Positions 41,403-48,144 of a DNA stretch of 64,000 nucleotides are shown here, one piece after another. Numbering within the stretch: the stretch's first letter is position 1; every line of letters begins with the position of its first letter. The DNA is taken from the NCBI RefSeq assembly GCF_026968045.1, contig NZ_JAPVBQ010000002.1:980933-1044932 (forward strand), given 5' to 3'. The notes beneath the pieces are model-generated. The model did not search any database, had not been told where the DNA came from, and was given only the letters and a program-made list of their open reading frames with translations. Made by a program: the position numbers and the translations under genes. The DNA is from Modestobacter sp. VKM Ac-2977. GTDB lineage: Bacteria; Actinomycetota; Actinomycetes; Mycobacteriales; Geodermatophilaceae.

Positions 41403-42889
41403 TGCCCGCACCGGTGGCCGACCTCGTCCTGACCGGCGCCCGGGTCATCGACCCGGAGACCGGCCTGGACGGGGTGCGGGCGGTGGGGATCACCGGCGGC
41501 GCGATCACCTCGGTCGGCGAGGCGGCGCCGCCGGCCCGGGAGGTGTGGGACGTCGCCGGGCAGGTGCTGGCGCCCGGCTTCATCGACCTGCACAGCCACG
41601 CGCAGAGCACCACCGGCCTGCGGCTGCAGGCCCTCGACGGCGTGACCACCGCGCTGGAGCTGGAGGCCGGGGTGCTGCCGGTCGCCGGCGCCTACGCCCG
41701 GGCCGAGGCAGAGGGCCGGCCGGTGAACTTCGGGTTCTCCGCGTCCTGGACCGACGCCCGGATGCACGTGCTCGACGGGGTGCCGTTGGTGGCCGACGCC
41801 TCGCTGGACCTGTTCGCCACCCACCAGTCGCTGCCGAACTGGCGCGGTCCGGCGAGCGACCGGGACGTCGGCCGCATCCTGGACCTGCTGGCCGACGCCG
41901 TCGGCGAGGGCGCGCTGGGCATCGGGGTGCTGGTCGGCTACGCCCCGGACAGCGGTCGGGCCGAGTACTTCCGGCTGGCCGGTCTCGCCGCCCGGCTGGG
42001 CGTACCGACCTTCACCCACACGCGCTTCATCTCCACCGCCGAGCCCGGCACCTCACTGGAAGGTGCCCTGGAGGTGATCGCCGCCGCGGCCGGCACCGGG
42101 GCCCACATGCACATGTGCCACGTCAACAGCACCTCCACCCGGATGATCGACGAGGTCGCCGGCGCGATCGACGCCGCCCGCGGCCGCGGCGTCCGGGTGA
42201 GCACGGAGGCCTATCCCTACGGCGCCGGGTCCACGGTCATCGGCGCGGCGTTCCTCTCCCCCGAGCAGCTGCCCCGGCTGGGGATCGGCCCGCAGCAGCT
42301 GACCTACCTGCCCACCGGGGAGCGGATCGCCGACGGCCGCCGGCTGGCCGAGCTGCGCGCGACCGACCCGGGCGGCGGCGTGGTGGTGCACTTCCTGGAC
42401 GAGGACGACCCGGCCGACCTCGCCGTCCTGGAGCGGTCGTTCACGCTGGCCGACACCGCGATCGCCACCGACGCGATGCCTCTGGTCGCCCCGGGCGGAG
42501 GCCCCGCACCGGATTCCTGGCCACCCCGACCGGACATGGTCACCCACCCCCGCTCGGCCGGGTCCTACGGACGCACGCTGCGCTGGCTGGTGCGGGAACG
42601 GGACCTGCTCACCCTCACCGAGGCGCTGCGCCGCTCGTCGCTGCTGCCGGCACAGCTCCTGGAGGGCGCCGTCCCGGCGATGGGCCGCAAGGGCCGGGTA
42701 CAGGTCGGCACGGACGCCGACCTCGTGGTCTTCGACCCGGACACGGTCACCGACCACGCGACGTACACCCGGGTCGCGCCGTCCAGCGGCTTCCGGCACG
42801 TGCTGGTCGCCGGGACGCCGGTGGTCCGCGACGGGGAGCTGCGCACCGACGTGCTGCCCGGCCGGGCGGTGCGCTCGGGCGCGGTCTGA
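41402..42889 (+). CDS. N-acyl-D-amino-acid deacylase-type amidohydrolase
   Basis: 495-residue amidohydrolase of the D-aminoacylase/dihydroorotase-like group. Metal-binding His64 and His66 (LHSHAQ), Glu in ALELEAG (residues 86-88), His206 (THTRF), His240 (MCHVNS) and Asp in ATDAMP near residue 358 make a complete site. The LQALDGVTTALELEAG segment is characteristic of N-acyl-D-amino-acid (D-glutamate type) deacylases. It should cleave N-acyl groups from D-amino acids. Its start overlaps the S12 gene's stop, so the two are co-translated, and it fits the D-amino-acid theme of the locus. The exact acyl substrate is not known. Confidence 0.85.
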   Translation: MPAPVADLVLTGARVIDPETGLDGVRAVGITGGAITSVGEAAPPAREVWDVAGQVLAPGFIDLHSHAQSTTGLRLQALDGVTTALELEAGVLPVAGAYARAEAEGRPVNFGFSASWTDARMHVLDGVPLVADASLDLFATHQSLPNWRGPASDRDVGRILDLLADAVGEGALGIGVLVGYAPDSGRAEYFRLAGLAARLGVPTFTHTRFISTAEPGTSLEGALEVIAAAAGTGAHMHMCHVNSTSTRMIDEVAGAIDAARGRGVRVSTEAYPYGAGSTVIGAAFLSPEQLPRLGIGPQQLTYLPTGERIADGRRLAELRATDPGGGVVVHFLDEDDPADLAVLERSFTLADTAIATDAMPLVAPGGGPAPDSWPPRPDMVTHPRSAGSYGRTLRWLVRERDLLTLTEALRRSSLLPAQLLEGAVPAMGRKGRVQVGTDADLVVFDPDTVTDHATYTRVAPSSGFRHVLVAGTPVVRDGELRTDVLPGRAVRSGAV

Positions 42890-43016
42890 CCGGTCTGCCG
42901 CGGCGGCAGTGGCCTGCGCCGCCTGGGCGACGGACCGGACCGGGGACCGGGTCACGGATCGGCCGCGATCGAGCCCGGTGGGGGCTGCGCCACACGCGAC
43001 CGGGTACGCCTGGTCG

Positions 43017-43637
43017 GTGATCCGCATCCGCCCGGCGCTCGTCGCCGGTGCCCTGGCCGTGCTGCTCGGCTCCACCGGGTGCGTCGTCGCCTCGTCCTCC
43101 GGGTCCGACGCCCTGGTCGCGTCCGGCCCGGCACCGCAGTCGGCACCCGTCGGGGATGCGGCGGCGCCGGCCGAGGAGCAGATCGCCCGGGCGGTGTTCG
43201 ACCGGGTGAACGACGAGCGGGAGGCCCGCGGGCTGGAACCGGTGGCCTGGAACGACGCGCTGGCCACGGTCGCCCGCGACTGGAGCACGGAGATGGCCGA
43301 CACCGGGCAGTTCGAGCACCAGGACATCCGCGCGCTGTTGCAGGGCGCCGAGCTGTCCGGGTTCCGGGCGGTGGGCGAGAACATCTTCTCCGCGACCGGC
43401 CCGGTGCCGGCCGGGACGATCCACGCGGGCTGGATGCGCTCGGACGGCCACCGGGCCAACGTGCTCAACCCCGGTTGGGACCGGCTCGGGGTGGGCGTCT
43501 TCTGCGGCCCCGACGGGTCGGTGTGGGCGACCCAGGAGTTCGGCCGGACGGCAGGTGCCGACCAACCGGCGGTGGCCAGCACCACGCCGCCGGTCGAGCC
43601 GATCACCCGTCCCGCCGACGACGGCCCGACCTGCTGA
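43017..43637 (+). CDS. CAP (SCP/PR-1) domain lipoprotein
   Basis: 206-residue exported protein with a CAP domain. An N-terminal hydrophobic segment ending LLGSTGC looks like a lipobox with Cys near residue 22. The domain contains IARAVFDRVNDEREARGLEPVAWN, ARDWSTEMADTGQFEHQD, VGENIF and MRSDGHRANVLNPGWDRLGVG patterns, including the two conserved His and the Glu of CAP proteins. Bacterial CAP proteins are secreted and poorly understood. The start is GTG at 43017; a TACGCC element six bases upstream would allow leaderless expression, but it is weak. The C-terminus is Pro/Thr-rich. Confidence 0.82.
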   Translation: MIRIRPALVAGALAVLLGSTGCVVASSSGSDALVASGPAPQSAPVGDAAAPAEEQIARAVFDRVNDEREARGLEPVAWNDALATVARDWSTEMADTGQFEHQDIRALLQGAELSGFRAVGENIFSATGPVPAGTIHAGWMRSDGHRANVLNPGWDRLGVGVFCGPDGSVWATQEFGRTAGADQPAVASTTPPVEPITRPADDGPTC

Positions 43638-43649
43638 GGCCACCGCGGG

Positions 43650-43682
43650 CCCGGGCGGGATTGACCGGGCCCTCCGCCCGGG
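43650..43682 (+). terminator. Inverted repeat after the CAP gene (possible terminator)
   Basis: 9-bp stem (43650-43658 with 43674-43682) with a 15-base loop, 13 bases after the CAP stop. The loop holds TTGACC, which with TACGTG (43683-43688) could instead be a promoter with a 16-base spacer for the AI-2E-type gene. The two readings compete. Confidence 0.35.
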
Positions 43683-43820
43683 TACGTGCACACCCGATGA
43701 CCCGAGCCCGCCCCGCCGCAGGGCCGAGGGCAGTCCGATCGGCTCCTGCTGCCAGCAGTGCCCGGCCGGCCGCGAACGGAGGGACGTGATCGTGCCGAGC
43801 ACGGGACGCAGGAGCGCACG

Positions 43821-45164
43821 ATGATCCGCCGGCCCAGGAGCATCGCCCCTCGGGCCGACCCGCCGGAGGGGCGTGGCGGACAACCGCCGGAGGCGCCCCG
43901 AGCCCAGCCGCCGGAGGCGCCCCGAGCCCAGCCGCCGGCGCCCCCCGGGACCCAGGGCGGGTCAGCGATCGGCGACGCCGGCGGTCCGTCGGCACCGACG
44001 CCGCCGCGAGCACCCGCCGCCGACCTCGACTCCGTCCGCCCCACCCCCGCCGCGCCCGCCGCGGTACCGCCGTCGCCTGCCTTGGTGCAGGCGTCCGCGG
44101 TGCCGAGCTGGGTGCTGCGGGTCGTGACCACGAGCGCGGCGACCCTGGCCTTCGCCGGCGTCGTCTGGCTGGGCTTCTGGCTGCTGTTCCGGCTGCCGAT
44201 GGTCACCTTCGCCGTGGCCGTGGCCGTCCTGCTCACCGCGCTGACCGCGCCCATCGCCACACGGCTGCGCCGGGCCGGCGCACCGGCGGCGCTGGCCGCC
44301 CTCGGCGGGGTCCTGGTCCTGCTCGCGGCGCTCGGCGGGATCGTCTCCTTGGTCGGCTTCCGGGCCGCGAGCACCTTGCAGGACCTGACCCGGCCGCTGG
44401 CTGCCGGCATCGACCGGATCCGGGTCTGGGCGATCGAGGGCCCGCTGTCCCTGGACGCGCAGCAGGTCGCCGAGGTGCGCAACCAGATCGTCGGCCGCCT
44501 CTACGACGCCGCCCCCACCCCCGGCGCCGGCGCCCAGCTGGCGCTGCTCGTGCTGGCCGCGCTGGTGCTGATCGTCTTCCTGGTCTTCTTCCTGCTGAAG
44601 GACGGCGACCGGATGTGGCGCTGGCTGCTGGAACGGGTGCCGGCCCGGCAGCGCGCCCGGGTCGACGGCGCCGGCCGGGCCGCGTGGGGAACGCTGACCA
44701 GTTACGTCCGCGGCGTCATCGTGGTGGCGCTGATCGACGCGATCGGCATCGGCGCAGCACTGCTCCTGCTGGACGTGCCGCTGTGGCTGTCGCTGACCCT
44801 GCTGACCTTCCTCGGCGCTTTCGTGCCGATCGTCGGCGCCACCGTCAGCGGGGTCGTCGCCGTCCTGGTCACGCTGGTCACCAACGGGGTGGCCGACGCC
44901 GTGATCGTGGCGATCGTGGTGCTGGTGGTGCAGCAGCTGGAGGGCAACGTCCTGCAGCCGCTGATCATGGGGCGGGCCCTGAGCCTGCACCCGATCGTCA
45001 TCCTGCTCGGGGTGACCGCCGGCGGCCTGGCGGCCGGGGTGGCCGGCGCGCTGCTGGCCGTGCCGATGCTGGCCGTGGCCTACCGCATCATCGAGTACCT
45101 GCGAACCCATCCGGCCACGCCGGAGGAGGTCGAAGCGCCCGCAGTCCCGGTCGCCGCCGGCTGA
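43821..45164 (+). CDS. AI-2E family transporter (PerM-like)
   Basis: 447-residue membrane protein of the AI-2E exporter/PerM family. After a 95-residue Pro/Ala-rich N-terminal region come about eight helices. The family's characteristic central part is present: LLKDGDRMWRWLLERVPARQRARV, GVIVVALIDAIGIGAALLLLDVPLWLSL pattern, GAFVPIVGATVSG, and QQLEGNVLQPLIMGRALSLHP. The N-terminal region contains an exact 24-base tandem repeat (43884-43931, encoding PPEAPRAQ twice). ATG at 43821 has AGGAG upstream. The substrate in actinobacteria is unknown; autoinducer-2 export is only the family name. The last codons form one arm of a bidirectional terminator. Confidence 0.88.
   Translation: MIRRPRSIAPRADPPEGRGGQPPEAPRAQPPEAPRAQPPAPPGTQGGSAIGDAGGPSAPTPPRAPAADLDSVRPTPAAPAAVPPSPALVQASAVPSWVLRVVTTSAATLAFAGVVWLGFWLLFRLPMVTFAVAVAVLLTALTAPIATRLRRAGAPAALAALGGVLVLLAALGGIVSLVGFRAASTLQDLTRPLAAGIDRIRVWAIEGPLSLDAQQVAEVRNQIVGRLYDAAPTPGAGAQLALLVLAALVLIVFLVFFLLKDGDRMWRWLLERVPARQRARVDGAGRAAWGTLTSYVRGVIVVALIDAIGIGAALLLLDVPLWLSLTLLTFLGAFVPIVGATVSGVVAVLVTLVTNGVADAVIVAIVVLVVQQLEGNVLQPLIMGRALSLHPIVILLGVTAGGLAAGVAGALLAVPMLAVAYRIIEYLRTHPATPEEVEAPAVPVAAG
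43884..43931 (+). repeat. 24-base tandem repeat within the AI-2E-type gene
   Basis: Two exact 24-base copies encode PPEAPRAQ twice, and a third partial copy follows. Such in-frame repeats can change copy number without shifting the frame. Confidence 0.8.
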
Positions 45165-45182
45165 GTGCGACTCAGCCGGCGG
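45154..45182. terminator. Bidirectional terminator containing both stop codons
   Basis: Perfect 13-bp inverted repeat (45154-45166 with 45170-45182) and a 3-base loop. The left arm contains the AI-2E-type stop (45162-45164) and the right arm the lipoprotein stop (45172-45174), so both coding regions end inside the hairpin. Confidence 0.75.
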
Positions 45183-45795
45183 TCTCCTGCTGCACGTCGT
45201 CGGCGGCGACGGCCAGCTGGCCGGTCTGCTCGGCCAAGAAGGCGTCCGGCTCGTCGAGGAGGACGGCGGCGGCGATGCCGAAGTCACGCTCGAAGCTGCT
45301 GGGCTCGACCGAGGTCGCGGTGCCCGACACCTGGACGACCTCGCCCGGCTCCAACCCGTCGACCGGGGTGGCGGAGACCACCGTCACCGCCGCGCCCGAG
45401 TCGGTGGTCACCCGGAACGCGCTGCCGATGGCGGTCGTGGCGATGAGACCGGCGACCTGCCCGCCGAAGGACACGTCCTCCCCGGCACTGAAGGGCACGG
45501 TGGGCTCCGCCGGCGTAGCGCTGGGCGTCGGGCTGGGCGGTGCCGACGTCTCCCCCGTCGACGGCGGAGCCGACGACTGCGCCGCTTCCAGGTCCGCGAC
45601 CCGCTCCTCCAGGGCGGCCACGTCGTCCTCCACGGCCTGGAGCTCCTCGGCCGTGACGTCCGGCGTCAGGGCAGGAGGGTCCTCCCCGCACCCGGCGAGC
45701 CCGGCAGACGTGACCAGCACCAGGCCGAGAGGCAGGACCCGACGTCGCCAGCCAGGACCGGGCTCGGTCAGCAGCCGACGGTTGTCTCTGGTCAT
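45172..45795 (-). CDS. Lipoprotein with coiled-coil and C-terminal beta domain
   Basis: 207-residue predicted lipoprotein. An Arg-rich N-terminus precedes LVLVTSAGLAGC (lipid-anchored Cys near residue 36). Next come a short coiled coil (LQAVEDDVAALEERVADLEAAQ), a Ser/Thr/Pro linker, and a beta domain (GEDVSFGGQVAGLIATTAIGSAF; VVQVSGTATSVEPSSFERDFG) that looks like a small OB-fold. ATG at 45795 has AGAGGAG upstream. No known family is recognised; it should sit on the outer face of the membrane. Confidence 0.75.
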   Translation of the reverse strand: MTRDNRRLLTEPGPGWRRRVLPLGLVLVTSAGLAGCGEDPPALTPDVTAEELQAVEDDVAALEERVADLEAAQSSAPPSTGETSAPPSPTPSATPAEPTVPFSAGEDVSFGGQVAGLIATTAIGSAFRVTTDSGAAVTVVSATPVDGLEPGEVVQVSGTATSVEPSSFERDFGIAAAVLLDEPDAFLAEQTGQLAVAADDVQQETAG

Positions 45796-45993
45796 CTCGC
45801 TCCTCTGCTCGCGGCGTGGCCGGCCGGGCCGACCGGGTGTGGTCGCCCTCGCCGGGGCCCTACCCGGTCGGGGCAGCGGCTAGGCGGCCGGACGGACCCC
45901 AAGCCTGCCGCCCGTCGGGTCAACGGAGGACAGCGGGCTGCCGCGAGCGCCTGTCGGCCTCGACCTCGGCGCGGACTGGCCGGTCGGGGCTGG

Positions 45994-46569
45994 TCAGAGC
46001 AGGTCGCGCCGCATGACCAGACGGGGCATCCTGCTCGCCACGGCGTCGGTGGTGCCGACGACCCGAAAGCCGGCCCGTTCGAACATCGACCGGGTGCCGA
46101 CGAAGGCCATGGTCAGGTCCATCCGCCCCGGGGGATCGACCGGATGTGCCTCGACCGCAGGCGCGCCGTGGGCGGCCGCGAAGCCGACCGCCCCCTCGAT
46201 CAACGGAGCCGTCACCCCCTGACGACGACGGCCCGAGCGGACCACGACGCAGACGATGCTCCACACCGGCAGGTCGTCGACCGGCCGGATGAGACGCGAG
46301 CCGGTCAGACGGGTGATCTCGGCGCGCGGGCCGATGTTGCACCAACCGACCGGTTCACCGTCCCGGTAGGTGACCACCCCCGGAGGGTGGTCACGCTCGC
46401 ACAACCGCCGCATGGCCTGCTCCCGGCTCCCACCACCGAGCTCGTCGATCTCGGCGGCACGCAGCCGGTGGGACAGGCACCAACAGTGGTTGGCGCGGCG
46501 GGTGCGGTTGACGATGTCGGCGAAGTCCTCGAAGCGGTCCGGGGTCACGGGGTGCGTCTCCCAGGTCAT
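45994..46569 (-). CDS. GNAT family acetyltransferase
   Basis: 191-residue GNAT. The acyl-CoA site is visible in VWSIVCVVVRSGRRRQGVTAPLIEGAV (pattern, residues 102-128). The N-terminus has a WCLSHR segment seen in a GNAT subgroup annotated in actinobacteria as acetyltransferases of unknown substrate. The C-terminus (FVGTRSMFERAGFRVV) is the usual motif B strand-helix. ATG at 46569 is chosen because the longer frame upstream is not GNAT-like. No partner gene is adjacent. Confidence 0.82.
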   Translation of the reverse strand: MTWETHPVTPDRFEDFADIVNRTRRANHCWCLSHRLRAAEIDELGGGSREQAMRRLCERDHPPGVVTYRDGEPVGWCNIGPRAEITRLTGSRLIRPVDDLPVWSIVCVVVRSGRRRQGVTAPLIEGAVGFAAAHGAPAVEAHPVDPPGRMDLTMAFVGTRSMFERAGFRVVGTTDAVASRMPRLVMRRDLL

Positions 46570-46726
46570 GGACGCACTCCACCACGACCTGCCGACGATC
46601 CGCGTCGCCCGGCCGCGGTCTTCCGTCGGAGCCGTGCCGGCGGCTGACACCCCGAGCCCCGCCCCAGGAACCGCCCGGACACCACTGGGACACCGGGTGT
46701 GCTCGACGCCGCCGGTGCCTGACCGG

Positions 46727-47143
46727 TCAGGGCAGCGTGTAGGCGGCTGGACGGACCTCCAGCCTGCCGTCGGTCGGGTCCTCGGAGAACAGCAGGGCCC
46801 CCGACTGCCGGCTGTTCGGAGCCAGGTAGGAGAACGTGGCAGTCGCCCGCTGCACATCGCGGCCGTCGCGGGTCAGCACACCGACCACCTCGACCTGCTC
46901 GGCCGTGCCGCCACCCTCGTTGACCACCTCGACGGGCACCACCCAGCCCTCGCCGACCTGTTCTGCCACCGCCGCGGTGACCGCCAGCCGGGGGGCACCG
47001 TCGCGCACCACCACCGCCTGGTACCCGAGGAAGGCGAGCACGAGCAGGACGACCACGGCCCCGACGGCGCCGAGCAGGTACTCGCCCCGACTCGTGTCGC
47101 CGTCCGCGGTCCCGGACTCGTCCCGGTCGTCGCCGTCGCTCAC
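46727..47143 (-). CDS. TIGR02588-type membrane protein
   Basis: 138-residue protein with one N-terminal transmembrane helix (YLLGAVGAVVVLLVLAFLGYQAVVV, residues 22-46) after an acidic 20-residue leader. An extracytoplasmic beta-sandwich-like domain follows (VPVEVVNEGGGTAEQVEVVGVL, ATATFSYLAPNSRQSGALLF). It matches the TIGR02588 family, which is encoded next to TIGR02587 proteins, as here (7-base gap). GTG at 47143. The function of the pair is not known. Confidence 0.75.
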   Translation of the reverse strand: MSDGDDRDESGTADGDTSRGEYLLGAVGAVVVLLVLAFLGYQAVVVRDGAPRLAVTAAVAEQVGEGWVVPVEVVNEGGGTAEQVEVVGVLTRDGRDVQRATATFSYLAPNSRQSGALLFSEDPTDGRLEVRPAAYTLP

Positions 47144-47150
47144 GTCGTCC

Positions 47151-47987
47151 TCACAAGATCAGCCGGGCGGCCGCCGCGCCCAGGCTCGCCGGTAGCGCGA
47201 GAACGACGGCCTGGGTGACGGCCATCGCCGGACCCACCCCGTCGAACCGGCCGAAGGTCCACAGCAGGTAGGCCGACATGGCCAGCGCGATTGCGTAGCC
47301 GACGACGGTCAGGGTGAGGAACGAGCGCAGCACCCCGCCGACGGCCGGCTCCTGGCCCCGGAACCCGACCCAGTACACGAAGCCGTGCATGAGGAGCAGG
47401 CAGAGGACGACGAGGACGACCGGGTGCCAGGGGTCGATCCCTGCTGCGAGGAGCACGACCTCCTCGGTGGGGGCGATGTTGGCCGCGAAGACGACCGCCC
47501 CGGCCGCCATGAGCAGCAGCTCCCCGCCATAGGTGGTGGTCGGGGTCCGCCGGCCCCCCATGCCCAGTTGGCTGCGCGCGAAGGACGCGCCCACAGCAGC
47601 CGGGAGCATCGCGAGGCCGGTGATCGACAAGGCGTCCTGCCAGTCCTGCAGGGGCTCGATCACGGTGAGCACCCCGAGGACCAACGCCGCCGCCACGGCG
47701 GCCATCACGAACGCCACCCCGGCGTCGGCGAGGTACCCGGGCCAGCCGACGCCGGGCATCCCGGCGCCGAAGTGCTGGGACAGGAAGACGACGAGCAGGA
47801 CGGTGGCCACCAGGAGCAGGGCGAGGCGGTACCGAGGGATGGACAGGCCGAGGCCCCAGATCTCCATGGTCATCAACAGCGGCAGCGCGAACAGCAGAGC
47901 ACCGCCGAAGGCACGACCGCTGCTCTGGGCGAGGAGGTGCCGGGACTCGGGCCGAGGTTGCTCCTGCTGGTCACCCCGATCCGCCAC
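47151..47987 (-). CDS. TIGR02587-type integral membrane protein
   Basis: 278-residue protein with about eight helices. Family-like segments include GRAFGGALLFALPLLMTMEIW, DALSITGLAMLPAAVGASFARSQLG and ANIAPTEEVVLLAAGI, the last with conserved acidic residues between helices. GTG at 47987 is chosen because TACGTT lies six bases upstream on the same strand (47999-47994), giving a leaderless start. It is first in a two-gene unit with the TIGR02588 gene. The role is unknown. Confidence 0.78.
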   Translation of the reverse strand: MADRGDQQEQPRPESRHLLAQSSGRAFGGALLFALPLLMTMEIWGLGLSIPRYRLALLLVATVLLVVFLSQHFGAGMPGVGWPGYLADAGVAFVMAAVAAALVLGVLTVIEPLQDWQDALSITGLAMLPAAVGASFARSQLGMGGRRTPTTTYGGELLLMAAGAVVFAANIAPTEEVVLLAAGIDPWHPVVLVVLCLLLMHGFVYWVGFRGQEPAVGGVLRSFLTLTVVGYAIALAMSAYLLWTFGRFDGVGPAMAVTQAVVLALPASLGAAAARLIL

Positions 47988-47993
47988 CCGGCC

Positions 47994-47999
47994 AACGTA
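47994..47999 (-). promoter_or_regulatory. -10 box of the leaderless TIGR02587 gene
   Basis: TACGTT on the minus strand, six bases before the GTG at 47987. The -35 is weak. Confidence 0.45.
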
Positions 48000-48054
48000 G
48001 ACGGCGAGGAACCGAGCACGGCCCCGGGGGCAACCGGCCGGGGCGTGGAGACGG

Positions 48055-48090
48055 GGAGACCCCGCACGGATCACTCCGTGCGGGGTCTCC
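48055..48090 (-). terminator. Terminator of the nrdRJ operon, 16-bp perfect stem
   Basis: Arms 48055-48070 and 48075-48090 are perfectly complementary with a 4-base loop (TCAC), 54 bases after the nrdJ stop and before the TIGR02587 promoter. Confidence 0.8.
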
Positions 48091-48144
48091 TCTGCCGTCA
48101 CCCGGACCAGGCACTCCCGTGAGCAGGACCGCCCGGGTCAGGCA

